Positions 1 to 8,151 of a DNA stretch of 64,000 nt are shown here, piece by piece. Each line of letters opens with the position of its first letter. Position 1 is the stretch's first letter. Origin of the DNA: Collinsella sp. (lineage in GTDB: Bacteria; Actinomycetota; Coriobacteriia; Coriobacteriales; Coriobacteriaceae); the NCBI GenBank assembly GCA_019414205.1, contig DXML01000022.1, positions 1 to 64,000 of the forward strand. The letters are read 5' to 3'. The position numbers were made by a program, and so were the translations under genes. The notes below the pieces were generated by a model. That model worked only from the letters and a program-made list of their open reading frames with translations. It was not told the DNA's origin and ran no database searches.

Positions 1-1
1 G

Positions 2-85
2 TCCAAGAAGATCAACCCCATGGTGCTGATCGTGGCCACCATGGTCGTGGGCATCGTCGGCGCGTTCTTCGGCGTGCTGGCGTAA
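2..85 (+). CDS. PTS mannose-family EIID, C-terminal end (partial)
   Basis: Only the last 27 codons are in the window; the gene begins upstream. The visible tail is one hydrophobic segment ending in GAFFGVLA. It closely resembles the tail of the complete EIID that ends at 5241 (GAFFGVLGVQ), and both have a Lys-Lys-x-Asn/Met-Asn-Pro entry to the last membrane helix. EIID is a membrane subunit of mannose/fructose/sorbose-type PTS permeases. This suggests a second, paralogous PTS operon just upstream. Identification rests on that similarity only. Confidence 0.7.
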   Translation, partial: SKKINPMVLIVATMVVGIVGAFFGVLA

Positions 86-119
86 GGGCCCGGCTGCATA
101 GATTTTCGTTGCAACCTGG

Positions 120-159
120 AAAGGGGATGGAGCAGGCCTATGCCCTCCATCCCCTTTTT
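120..159 (+). terminator. rho-independent terminator of the upstream PTS operon
   Basis: A perfect 12-bp stem (121-132 AAGGGGATGGAG, 145-156 CTCCATCCCCTT) with a 12-base loop runs into a T run. It lies 35 bases after the EIID stop and just before the MFS gene. Confidence 0.9.
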
Positions 160-176
160 GTATAGAAGGAGTTCGT

Positions 177-1391
177 ATGTTCGCGAAGGATCGCGAAGCA
201 ATGCGCCTGACGCCGGCGGAGGTCAGGCTGATTCTTATTGAGTCTCTGCAGTGGTGCGCCAACAACGCGGTCTACTTTTTGGGGCTTATCGGTGCGGCCA
301 CGTATGATCTGGCCGGCACGGCCTTTTTGGTTGCCGCCATTACGCTCGTGCGCAATCTTATGACGTCGGCGGGCAATATGGTGTCGGGTTCGGTCATCGA
401 TCGCTTTGGACCGCGCCGGACGTCATTTGTGACGTGCGTGATTACGGCTGTGCTATCGCTTGGCGTGGGGTTGGCGCCGCTGTCTGTCCCCGGGCTTGTG
501 TTTGCCGCGTGCGTCTTGGGGCTTGCAGGCGGCTTTATCAACACCTGCACGCATGCGTTTCCGGGATACCTGGAGTCGACCACCGAGGGCCGTACCCGCG
601 TGAACGGTCTCATGGTGTTCTACAGCAATATCGCCTATACCGCTGGCCCGCTGCTCGGCGGTGCCATCGTGAGCTGTTTTGCCACGCAATCGGTCTACCT
701 GCTCATGGCGGGCATGATGGGTGTGGCGGCCGTGCTCTCCTTGGGCTGTCACGAGTGCGTTGTTCCCGCAAAAGGGGAAAAGCCGAAGGGCGGTATTCTG
801 GGCGGCATGGCCGAGGGTGCGCGACTTACATTTCGCGACCACGACCTGCGCCTCATCTTTATCTCGGGCTTTTTGGGATTCTTTGCGTTTGGCGCGTTTG
901 ATTCGCTTGAGTCGTTGTTCTACCGTGATGTGCTCAACGTGGATATCGTCTGGCTGGGCTGGCTGTCCTCGGTCGTGGGCCTCACTTCCTCGGTGGGCGC
1001 GTTCATCCTGACCAAGCTTTCTGCTCGCCATGTCAACCTACGATTGCTGCTCGGCGCGCTCATGGCCGTGGGCATTGGGTCCATGGTGTACGTGGGCACC
1101 GATATGCTGGGGGTCGCGATTGTCGGTCAGGCGATTAACGGTCTGGCCTGGGGGTTCCTGGAGCCGCTGCAGATGATCTTGATTCAGGAGCGCGCCGACA
1201 TCAAATACCTGGGTCGCATTACCGGCTTTGTGCGCTTTGGCCTGATGAGCGCCGGCGTGGTGCCGCTGCTGGCGGCTCCGTTTTTGGCGGAGGCTTTGGG
1301 CGTCCAGACGGTACTGTTTGGAGCATCGACCATTATTGCGCTGGTAGGAACGCTGTTTTTTGTCACACAAGGGAGACGCCGGGGGCGTTAG
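177..1391 (+). CDS. MFS transporter
   Basis: This is a 404-residue integral membrane protein with about 12 hydrophobic segments, the usual size for a major facilitator. The first half carries the loop motif GSVIDRFGPRR between helices 2 and 3 (about residues 71-81), which matches the MFS motif A G-x-x-x-D-R-x-G-R-R. The start is supported by GAAGGAG five bases before the ATG. It stands alone between two PTS units. The substrate cannot be read from the sequence; a drug or sugar exporter is possible. Transport is expected across the cytoplasmic membrane, driven by an ion gradient. Confidence 0.85.
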   Translation: MFAKDREAMRLTPAEVRLILIESLQWCANNAVYFLGLIGAATYDLAGTAFLVAAITLVRNLMTSAGNMVSGSVIDRFGPRRTSFVTCVITAVLSLGVGLAPLSVPGLVFAACVLGLAGGFINTCTHAFPGYLESTTEGRTRVNGLMVFYSNIAYTAGPLLGGAIVSCFATQSVYLLMAGMMGVAAVLSLGCHECVVPAKGEKPKGGILGGMAEGARLTFRDHDLRLIFISGFLGFFAFGAFDSLESLFYRDVLNVDIVWLGWLSSVVGLTSSVGAFILTKLSARHVNLRLLLGALMAVGIGSMVYVGTDMLGVAIVGQAINGLAWGFLEPLQMILIQERADIKYLGRITGFVRFGLMSAGVVPLLAAPFLAEALGVQTVLFGASTIIALVGTLFFVTQGRRRGR

Positions 1392-1409
1392 CTATACATC
1401 AAATTCTAA

Positions 1410-1479
1410 TTTAATACCACTCACCAGAGAATTTCGACCGTTCACCGAGGATTGGAACAGATTGAAAAGTGGTATTAAA
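1410..1479. promoter_or_regulatory. Inverted-repeat operator upstream of the SIS/PTS operon
   Basis: A perfect 12-bp inverted repeat (TTTAATACCACT at 1410-1421, AGTGGTATTAAA at 1468-1479) is separated by 46 bases. The right half overlaps the proposed -35 region of the next operon, so occupancy would block RNA polymerase. The spacing fits two sites bridged by a dimeric repressor, for example of the GntR type. No regulator gene lies next to it in the window. Confidence 0.55.
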
Positions 1480-1504
1480 AACACGTTGGGTGTATGTCTA
1501 TAAT
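1475..1504 (+). promoter_or_regulatory. Promoter of the SIS/PTS operon
   Basis: A consensus -10 box TATAAT (1499-1504) sits 18 bases after a weak -35 TTAAAA (1475-1480). The weak -35 overlaps the right arm of the inverted repeat. The leader to the ATG at 1562 is about 50 bases. Confidence 0.6.
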
Positions 1505-1561
1505 TGGTATCGAAAAGAAACGCGATGTATAGATTCGCGTGCAGGACAGAAAGGAAAAGCC

Positions 1562-2623
1562 ATGAAGGAAACCGAGAAGATCGAGATCATGCACTTTAGC
1601 CAGGAGGGCTACGTCGAGGACGGCAAGAACGTCTACGAGGCCGGCAAGAAGATGACCGCGCTCGCCGACAAGGTTGCCGACGAGGGCTACGACGCCGTGT
1701 TCCTGATGGGCGTCGGCGGCACCTGGGACGAGCTCATGCAGCTCGAGTACCTCATGAACAAGTTCGGCGACCGCGACCTCGAGGTCTACCTGATCCACGC
1801 CGCCGAGTGGAACGCCATGGGCCACAAGCGCATGACCGAGAAGTCCGTCGTGCTCACCGCCTCCGAGTCCGGCACCACCCCCGAGGTCCTCGAGGCCGTC
1901 AAGAAGATGAAGGACATGGGCATGCGCGTCTACGCCATGACCAAGCCCGAGGGTCTCATCGGCCAGGCTGTCGGCGCCGAGAACTGCGTCGCCATGGCTT
2001 CTGACCATGGTTCGGGCGGCTGCGAGATGGGCTACTACCTCGCCGACTGCTTCGGCCTGCGCCTGCTCAACCGCCGCGGCTGCTTCCCGCAGTTCGATCT
2101 GTTTATCGAGCAGACCAAGGACATCTGGAAGGACATGCTCGATATCCGCAAGCGCTTCGAGCCGCGCGCCGAGGAGCTCGCCAAGAAGTACGCCCTGGCC
2201 CCCTACACCATGTTCATCGGCTCCGGCGCCCTGTGGGGCGAGACCATCCTGTTCTCGATGTGCATCCTGGAGGAGATGCAGTGGAAGCGCACCCGCTACA
2301 TCACCTCGGCCGACTTCTTCCACGGCACCCTCGAGCTCGTGGAGCCCGGCGTCCCCGTGTTCCTGTTCATGGGCGAGGACGAGAACCGCAAGCTCGACGA
2401 GCGCGTCCGCGCCTTCCTGACCCGCGGCGTGACCGGCGACACCGACATCAACATCATCGACACCGCCGAGTTCGCGATCCCCGGCCTTGACGACGAGTTC
2501 CGCGTCATCGTGTCTCCGTGGATCCTCTCCTCGCTGATCACCGATCGCCTTGCCGCTTACTACGAGACGGTCACCAAGCACAACCTCAACTACCGTCGTT
2601 ACTATCACCAGTTCGACTACTAA
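1562..2623 (+). CDS. SIS-domain sugar isomerase / fructosamine-6-phosphate deglycase-like
   Basis: A 353-residue protein with two SIS (sugar isomerase) folds. The first shows MGVGGTWDEL (about 49-58) and ASESGTTPEVLEA (about 100-112), the phosphosugar-binding loop. The second shows GSGALWGETILFS (about 221-233) and SADFFHG (about 250-256). Size and layout match the FrlB/GfrF group, which splits a 6-phosphorylated Amadori compound such as fructoselysine 6-phosphate into glucose 6-phosphate and the amine. The start is the ATG at 1562 with AAAGGA upstream; the frame is open further upstream but lacks a ribosome site. Strong C-ending codon bias suggests high expression. A glucosamine-type deaminase is the alternative. 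Confidence 0.75.
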   Translation: MKETEKIEIMHFSQEGYVEDGKNVYEAGKKMTALADKVADEGYDAVFLMGVGGTWDELMQLEYLMNKFGDRDLEVYLIHAAEWNAMGHKRMTEKSVVLTASESGTTPEVLEAVKKMKDMGMRVYAMTKPEGLIGQAVGAENCVAMASDHGSGGCEMGYYLADCFGLRLLNRRGCFPQFDLFIEQTKDIWKDMLDIRKRFEPRAEELAKKYALAPYTMFIGSGALWGETILFSMCILEEMQWKRTRYITSADFFHGTLELVEPGVPVFLFMGEDENRKLDERVRAFLTRGVTGDTDINIIDTAEFAIPGLDDEFRVIVSPWILSSLITDRLAAYYETVTKHNLNYRRYYHQFDY

Positions 2624-2651
2624 TAGTTGACCACTCATTTAAGAAGCACCC

Positions 2652-2680
2652 TGCCCGGGCGCATGCGTCCGGGCATTTTT
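2652..2680 (+). terminator. Intra-operon terminator/attenuator
   Basis: A stem-loop TGCCCGGGCGC-ATGC-GTCCGGGCA is followed by five T residues. It separates the SIS gene from the PTS genes and probably lowers PTS transcription relative to the enzyme. Confidence 0.8.
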
Positions 2681-2710
2681 ATGCCGAAATTCGCTAGGAA
2701 GGGGAATCGA

Positions 2711-3127
2711 ATGAGGCAGTTTATCGTGGCGTCCCATGCTCATTTTGCGTCTGGAATCGTCGAGAGCATCGGCCTGCTTTCCGGCGAGCGCGAAAACGTC
2801 CATGCGCTCTCTATGTATGTCGACGGAAACGAGGACCTGGTCAAGGAGGCCGCAGCGATTCTGGACGGCTTTGCCGCGGACGATGAAGTCGTCGTTTGCA
2901 CCGACCTGTTCGGCGGCAGTGTCAACAACGAGTTCACCAAGATCGTCCAGACGCGTCCCAACACGCATCTGGTGACCAATATGAACCTGCCGCTCCTTAT
3001 TCAGCTGCTGTTCGTGCCCGAATCCACCCCGATCGATGAGGCCATTCGCCAGATCGTCGAGGCGGACGACACCAAGGTCAAGTACGTCAACGACCTGCTG
3101 GGGCAGGCCGAACTCGATGAGTTTTAA
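2711..3127 (+). CDS. PTS mannose-family EIIA
   Basis: A 138-residue cytoplasmic phosphotransfer protein of the EIIA-Man family. The N-terminus FIVASHAHFASG places the phosphorylatable histidine at about residue 9-10, and VVCTDLFGGSVNNE is the conserved second motif. It accepts phosphate from HPr and passes it to EIIB. The chosen ATG follows AGGAAGGGG; a longer open frame from 2627 would run through the terminator hairpin and is rejected. EIIB starts 17 bases downstream. Confidence 0.9.
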   Translation: MRQFIVASHAHFASGIVESIGLLSGERENVHALSMYVDGNEDLVKEAAAILDGFAADDEVVVCTDLFGGSVNNEFTKIVQTRPNTHLVTNMNLPLLIQLLFVPESTPIDEAIRQIVEADDTKVKYVNDLLGQAELDEF

Positions 3128-3144
3128 TCGCTAGGGAGCACATC

Positions 3145-3615
3145 ATGATTCAGATGATTCGCGTGGACTATCGACTGCTGCACGGCCAGGTTGCCGTTAG
3201 CTGGACTTCGGCTCTGGGTGCCGACTGCATCCTGTTGGTAAGCGACACGGTCCTCAATGACAAGCTTCGTCTGCAGGCCCTGTCCCTTGCAAAACCGGAG
3301 GGCTGCAAGGTTGTCGTCAAAAACACCGAGGATGCCGTCAAGGCGCTCCAGAGCGGTGTGACCGATAAGTACAAGCTCTTCGTGGTTTGCGAGACGATCC
3401 AGCAGGCCGGTGCCGTCGCCAAGGCGATGGGCGTCAAGAAGATCAACCTCGGCAATGTTGCCTTTAGCGAGGATGCCCGCCAGGTCTCGACGAGTGTGTT
3501 CCTTACGCCCGAAAACGAGGCATACGTCAAAGAGCTGCTCGGCGAGGGCTACGAGCTGTTCATTCAGATGATTCCGGCAGATGCGAAGACTGACGCCGCG
3601 AAGGTCATCGGTTAG
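3145..3615 (+). CDS. PTS mannose/fructose/sorbose-family EIIB
   Basis: A 156-residue EIIB of the mannose superfamily. VDYRLLHGQVAVSW near the N-terminus contains the phosphorylated histidine (family form D-x-R-L-x-H-G-Q-V). It transfers phosphate from EIIA to the sugar during uptake. The start is supported by AGGGAG upstream. It lies between EIIA and EIIC with short spacers, so it is co-transcribed. Confidence 0.92.
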   Translation: MIQMIRVDYRLLHGQVAVSWTSALGADCILLVSDTVLNDKLRLQALSLAKPEGCKVVVKNTEDAVKALQSGVTDKYKLFVVCETIQQAGAVAKAMGVKKINLGNVAFSEDARQVSTSVFLTPENEAYVKELLGEGYELFIQMIPADAKTDAAKVIG

Positions 3616-3623
3616 GGGCCATC

Positions 3624-4415
3624 ATGGTTATCAAGACAATCCTGATTTTCCTTATTGCCCTTTTGGGCTATTCCGAGTGGCTGACCGGTACGAGCTACCT
3701 CCAGCGCCCGATTGTGCTCGGACCTCTGGTTGGCCTTGTCATGGGCGACATGGTGACCGGCACGATCATGGGCGCCACGATGGAGCTTGCCATGGTCGGC
3801 GCCATCTCGGTCGGTGCGTATAACCCGCCCGATACGATTTCCGGAACCATCCTGGGTGTGTCGCTTGCCATGCAGGCCGGCGCGGACGCTTCGGCGGCCC
3901 TGACCCTGGGCATTCCCATCGCAACGATCGTCCTGGCGCTCGATACGGCCCTGGGCCAGCCGGTGATGCTACTGCTGGTGCACCGTATCGACAAAAACGT
4001 CGAGGACGGGGACACCAAGGCCATCACGCGCAACATGCTCATCGCCGGTTACGCGCAGAGCTGGTGCGGCCTGCTGATTATTCCCCTGGCATTCTTCTTT
4101 GGCGCCGATGCTGTTGCCAGCCTGCTCAACATCATCCCCGATTTCGTTCAGACCGGCATGGATGTCGCCGCCGCCTTCTTGCCCGCACTCGGCTTTGCGA
4201 TGCTCGCGCAGATGATTATGAACAAAACGGTGGCTCCGTTCTTCTTCGCTGGCTTCTTCCTCGTCGCCTACTTTGGCATTAGCACGACGGGCGTGGCGAT
4301 CTTTGCCGCGATCATCGTCGTCGCGATGACGGTTTTGGGTGATAAGAAAAAAGCGGAGCAGCCCGCAGTGGCAACCGAGGATCCTGCGATTGGGAGTGGG
4401 TTCGATGAGTTTTAA
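3624..4415 (+). CDS. PTS mannose-family EIIC permease
   Basis: A 263-residue polytopic protein. It has the family features: an early hydrophobic hairpin, VGLVMGDMVTGTIMGATMEL (about 33-52), and SVGAYNPPDTISGT (about 59-72), a conserved stretch of mannose-type EIIC that lines the sugar path. With EIID it forms the membrane channel. The C-terminus is charged and overlaps the EIID start by 11 bases, indicating translational coupling. Confidence 0.92.
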   Translation: MVIKTILIFLIALLGYSEWLTGTSYLQRPIVLGPLVGLVMGDMVTGTIMGATMELAMVGAISVGAYNPPDTISGTILGVSLAMQAGADASAALTLGIPIATIVLALDTALGQPVMLLLVHRIDKNVEDGDTKAITRNMLIAGYAQSWCGLLIIPLAFFFGADAVASLLNIIPDFVQTGMDVAAAFLPALGFAMLAQMIMNKTVAPFFFAGFFLVAYFGISTTGVAIFAAIIVVAMTVLGDKKKAEQPAVATEDPAIGSGFDEF

Positions 4416-5241
4416 GTTTGAGTCTTCTTACGACGGGCTGATTTCCCGCGCAGACCTTAAGAAGCTGTTCTGGCGCTCGATTCCCTATGAGCATTCCTGG
4501 AACTACGAGCGTATGGGCCATATCGGCTTTATGTGGGCCCTTATGCCGATTCTTCGCAAGCTGTATCCGCAGGATGCGGACTTTAAGGCCGCCCTTAAGC
4601 GCCATATGGAGCTCTATAACGTCACGCCGTACATCTCGACGCTCCCCATGTCCATCGCCGCTGCAATGGAAGAGGTCAACGCTACTGACGATAGCTTTGA
4701 CACGAGCGCGATCTCAAATGTCAAGCTTGCTTTGATGGGACCGCTGTCCGGTGTGGGCGATGCCTTCTACTGGGGCACGCTGCGAATTTTGGCAACGGGT
4801 GTCGGCACGTCGCTGGCGCTACAGGGCTCTATTCTTGGCCCGATTTTGTTCCTGCTCGTGTTCAATGTCCCTCACTACATCATCCGTTACCTGCTGACGT
4901 TTGTGGGGTATCGCTTTGGCTCGGACATGATCAGCAAGGTCCAGGAATCGGGCATTATGGACACGATCGTCAAGATGGCCTCTATCATGGGCGCCATGGT
5001 GATCGGCGCTATGACCATGGAGATGGTCACCGTGGACATTCCGCTCATGGTCGGTGCGGGCGATGGTGCTCAGACGCTGGCCGAGCTGCTCAACGGAATC
5101 TTCCCGGGCTTTGTCACGATGGGGCTGTTTGGAATCGTCTATCTCATGCTCAAGAAGAAGATGAATCCGCTGCTTATCATGCTCGTGATCCTGCTCGTGA
5201 GTATCGTTGGCGCGTTCTTTGGAGTGCTTGGTGTCCAGTAG
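4405..5241 (+). CDS. PTS mannose-family EIID
   Basis: A 278-residue EIID. The signature region runs from SIPYEHSWNYERMGHIGFMW (about 22-41), followed by helical stretches MGPLSGVGDAFYWGT and a membrane C-terminus. The start at 4405 lies inside the end of EIIC; an upstream in-frame start at 4339 would add 22 residues not typical of the family. It completes the A-B-C-D set. The tail resembles the EIID fragment at the window start, so two related PTS loci flank the MFS gene. Confidence 0.92.
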   Translation: MSFKFESSYDGLISRADLKKLFWRSIPYEHSWNYERMGHIGFMWALMPILRKLYPQDADFKAALKRHMELYNVTPYISTLPMSIAAAMEEVNATDDSFDTSAISNVKLALMGPLSGVGDAFYWGTLRILATGVGTSLALQGSILGPILFLLVFNVPHYIIRYLLTFVGYRFGSDMISKVQESGIMDTIVKMASIMGAMVIGAMTMEMVTVDIPLMVGAGDGAQTLAELLNGIFPGFVTMGLFGIVYLMLKKKMNPLLIMLVILLVSIVGAFFGVLGVQ

Positions 5242-5273
5242 AGTATCCGTCATAATGAGAACAATGTAAGAGG

Positions 5274-5307
5274 GGGCGTCGCGCACACTGTGCTGCGGCG
5301 CCCTTTT
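5274..5307 (+). terminator. Terminator between EIID and the epimerase gene
   Basis: A 9-bp stem (GGGCGTCGC at 5274-5282, GCGGCGCCC at 5295-5303) is followed by TTTT. Partial read-through would give lower expression of the downstream epimerase. Confidence 0.75.
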
Positions 5308-5324
5308 GCCGAAAGGTGGACAAG

Positions 5325-6161
5325 ATGGAGTATCCGCAGCTTGCCGTCATGAATATCAGCCATCGTTATTTTGACCTTGAGGAATTCTTTTCTTCGGCAG
5401 CGGCCTCGGGCTACACGTGTTGCGAGCTTTGGACCGGGGCGATGCATCTGTATGTCGATTGCCATGGATACGATTCGCTCGAGCAGGTGCGGGAGCTGTC
5501 GCAGCGGTATGGGGTTCGGATTGTGGGGCTTTGTCCCGAACAGAACAACCCCAAGCCGTGGAATATCGCGGCGCGCGGGAATGAGGCGCGTGCCCGCACG
5601 CTCGCGTACTTTAAGAACGTTGTGGATATCGCGGCGGAACTTGGAGCCGAGCAGGTCATGGTCTCGAGCGGCTGGGCATTTTTGAATGAGCCAATCGAGG
5701 ACGCGTGGGGTCGCAGCGCCTCGATGCTGCGTGCGATTGCCGAGCATGCGGGAGAGCGCGGTGTGCGACTGGTGCTCGAGGCCCTACAGCCGGTTGAGTC
5801 GATGATCGTGAACTCGGCGGCCGACACGAAGCGCATGATCGAGGCGGTTGATCATCCGGCACTTAAGGCGTGTCTGGATTTGGGCGCTATGGCGGTGGCG
5901 GGGGATACCATCGACGATTATTTCGATCTGCTTGGCGATGATGTCGCCCACGTGCATTTTGTTGATGTTGCGGCAGACGGCACGACGCATCTTGCCTGGG
6001 GTGACGGGGACCGCGATATGCGCGCCGACCTGGATAGGCTGGTGGCGCGCGGCTATCGCGGAGTTGTTTCGGCCGAGACCTATGACTGGCGCTATTTTGC
6101 CGACCCCGCAGCTGCCGATGCGCAGGTAATGGCAGAGTATCGTCGTGCGATTGGCGCCTAG
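5325..6161 (+). CDS. FrlC-like sugar epimerase (xylose isomerase-like TIM barrel)
   Basis: A 278-residue protein of the AP-endonuclease-2/sugar phosphate isomerase superfamily. The pattern follows E. coli FrlC: CELWTG (about 31-36), LVLEALQPVES (about 150-160) with a likely catalytic Glu, CLDLGAM (about 184-190), HVHFVD (about 209-214) and SAETYDW (about 250-256) with the second Glu. FrlC interconverts psicoselysine and fructoselysine. Placed behind a deglycase and a PTS, it would widen the range of sugar-amines used. ATG at 5325 is preferred over GTG at 5316 because AAAGGTGG overlaps the latter. The exact substrate is not provable from sequence. Confidence 0.65.
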   Translation: MEYPQLAVMNISHRYFDLEEFFSSAAASGYTCCELWTGAMHLYVDCHGYDSLEQVRELSQRYGVRIVGLCPEQNNPKPWNIAARGNEARARTLAYFKNVVDIAAELGAEQVMVSSGWAFLNEPIEDAWGRSASMLRAIAEHAGERGVRLVLEALQPVESMIVNSAADTKRMIEAVDHPALKACLDLGAMAVAGDTIDDYFDLLGDDVAHVHFVDVAADGTTHLAWGDGDRDMRADLDRLVARGYRGVVSAETYDWRYFADPAAADAQVMAEYRRAIGA

Positions 6162-6263
6162 GCGGGGTTGGGTTGCGGCAACCTACCCTATGTTTCCAAA
6201 TGAATACGGTGTGAGCGGCTACGACGGATTTTCCCCGCAAGCACTCTAGTATGCTAAAGTACC

Positions 6264-6295
6264 CAGAAGACCGGCGGAGCTATGCCGGTCTTCTG
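6264..6295 (+). promoter_or_regulatory. Hairpin in the leader of the histidine operon
   Basis: A perfect 12-bp stem (CAGAAGACCGGC / GCCGGTCTTCTG) with an 8-base loop lies 36 bases before the first his gene. There is no T run and no histidine-rich leader peptide, so classical attenuation is not supported. It may be a weak terminator of the previous operon or a 5' mRNA stabiliser. Confidence 0.45.
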
Positions 6296-6330
6296 TTCTA
6301 TATGAAACACAGCATGAGGAGGCTCACCAG

Positions 6331-8046
6331 ATGACGGCCACACCGTGGGGATTCCGGGACATATTGCCCGAGGAGGCTCAGGCGCGCGAGGAGATTGCGC
6401 TGACGGTGAAGGGCTGCTTTAGGGAGCATCATTACCTGCCGGTCGAGACGCCGCTGCTCGAGGACAAGGGCTCGCTCGAGGAGGGCGGCCGCATTGCGGA
6501 CACGCCGTTTAAGCTCTTTGATGACGACGGTCGCCTGCTGGTGGTCCGTCCCGACAACACGCTGCCGATCGTTCGTCTGGTTTCGACTCGCATGCGCGCG
6601 GCCGATCTGCCGCTGCGCCTGCGCTATGAGGCGCCGGTGGTTCGCGAGTGTCAGCGCAATGCCGGTGGCTCGCGTCAGTTTACGCAACTGGGTTTTGAGC
6701 TCATCGGCGCGGGCGACACCGCGGGCGATGTCGAGATTGTCTCACTGGTCGCCGAGGCCGTGCGCAAGCTGGCACTTCCCGGTGCGCGCATTATCGCGGG
6801 CAGTGTGCGTCCGTTTAAGGAACTGCTTGCGGCGTGCGAAGATCGCGAGCTGGCTGCCGAGGCGCTGCGCTGCGTGCACGCCAACGACTTTGTGGGCCTC
6901 GATGCCCGCGTGGCGGCAAGTGTCGAGCCCGATGCCGTCAAGGCCGCCATTAGCGAGTTGCCGCGTCTGCACGGCGGTGCCGAGGTACTCGACCGCGTGG
7001 ACGCGCTGCTGGAGGCCGCCGGTATCGTCGCGCCGCTGACGCGCGAGCTGCGTGCCCTGGTCGAGGGTCTGGCTCCCGAGGACGCCCAGGTGCTGTCGTT
7101 CGACTTCTCCATCATGAACTCGTTCGATTACTACACGGGCCTGGTCTTTAAGGCCTATGCCGGCGGCCTGCCCGATCCGGTCGGCTCGGGCGGACGCTAC
7201 GACTCCATCTTCACCGGTGCATTTGGCGACGGCATTGAGGTGCCGGCGGCGGGCTTCGCCTTTTCGCTTGAGCGTCTGGAGGCCGCGCACACCTCGGCCG
7301 AGGACGCTGCTTCCGATGGCGATCGCGCCGCGGGCCGTGGCACCGAGGGCCCGCTGCGCATCGCCGTGCCCAAGGGCTCGCTCAAAGCCGACACACTCGA
7401 CGTGCTCGAGGCTGCAGGCTTGGACGTCTCCGAGCTGCGTGACCCCGGCCGTCACCTCATCGTGCGCGGTCGCGACACGCGTGCTGGTGAGGGCGCGGTC
7501 GGCGATATCGAGTTTGTCATCGTGCGCCCCAGCGATGCGCCCGCCTTTGTGGGCTGCGGCGGTGCCGATTGCGGCATCTGCGGTTGGGACTCGCTCATCG
7601 AGGCCAACCTCAACCTGCTGCAGCTGGTCGATTTGGGCTACGGCCTGTGCACCTTTATCGAGGCGGAGCCCGCGTGGCGCGCCGGTCAGGCCGAGCGCAA
7701 CTATGCCCGTCGCGGTTCGCTTCGCGTGGCCACCAAGTACCCGCGCATCGCGAGCGCCTGGTATGCCGAGCGCGGCGTGAATGCCGATATCGTCTCGCTG
7801 CACGGCAACATCGAGCTGGGACCCATCGTCGGCATGACCGATCGCATCGTGGACATTACCGCCACGGGTGCCACGCTGCGCGACAACGACCTGGTCATCA
7901 CCGGCCGCATCATGGACTGCACGGCCCGCTTTTTTGTCAATCCGGGTGCCGCGCGCCTGGATCCGCGCGTACGCAATCTGGCAGATCGCCTGGCCGCGGC
8001 CGTTAAGGACAAGCATTTTGAGCCCGTCGCGGGCTCGGCACAATAG
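6331..8046 (+). CDS. hisZ-hisG: HisZ-HisG fusion: ATP phosphoribosyltransferase with regulatory subunit
   Basis: A 571-residue fusion. Residues 1 to about 325 form a HisZ domain, a class II tRNA-synthetase-like paralogue of HisRS (TPWGFRDILPEEA at the start, RPDNTLPIVR, SFDYYTGLVFKAY, GSGGRYD). An acidic linker (about 326-345) leads to a short-form HisG catalytic domain (RIAVPKGSLKADTL; VDITATGATLRDNDL, the PRPP-binding loop). In short-form systems these are normally two separate proteins forming a hetero-octamer. The enzyme joins ATP and PRPP, the first and feedback-controlled step of histidine synthesis. A cysteine-rich GCGGADCGICGWD sits in the HisG part. It is first in the operon. Confidence 0.93.
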   Translation: MTATPWGFRDILPEEAQAREEIALTVKGCFREHHYLPVETPLLEDKGSLEEGGRIADTPFKLFDDDGRLLVVRPDNTLPIVRLVSTRMRAADLPLRLRYEAPVVRECQRNAGGSRQFTQLGFELIGAGDTAGDVEIVSLVAEAVRKLALPGARIIAGSVRPFKELLAACEDRELAAEALRCVHANDFVGLDARVAASVEPDAVKAAISELPRLHGGAEVLDRVDALLEAAGIVAPLTRELRALVEGLAPEDAQVLSFDFSIMNSFDYYTGLVFKAYAGGLPDPVGSGGRYDSIFTGAFGDGIEVPAAGFAFSLERLEAAHTSAEDAASDGDRAAGRGTEGPLRIAVPKGSLKADTLDVLEAAGLDVSELRDPGRHLIVRGRDTRAGEGAVGDIEFVIVRPSDAPAFVGCGGADCGICGWDSLIEANLNLLQLVDLGYGLCTFIEAEPAWRAGQAERNYARRGSLRVATKYPRIASAWYAERGVNADIVSLHGNIELGPIVGMTDRIVDITATGATLRDNDLVITGRIMDCTARFFVNPGAARLDPRVRNLADRLAAAVKDKHFEPVAGSAQ

Positions 8047-8151
8047 CGCGAGCGCGCACGGGCGCCCCAACGTACGGGCTGCGGGCCGATTGGCGCCGCC
8101 GCCCGGCCTCTCGTTTTTCGAACACAACCTCGACCGATAGGGGATATCGAT

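Noticed and set aside
2627..2710. An N-terminal extension of EIIA
   Set aside because: It would translate through a terminator hairpin. The ATG at 2711 has the ribosome site and the family N-terminus.
6162..6330. A histidine leader peptide and attenuator before hisZ-hisG
   Set aside because: No short frame with consecutive His codons is present, and the hairpin lacks a T run.
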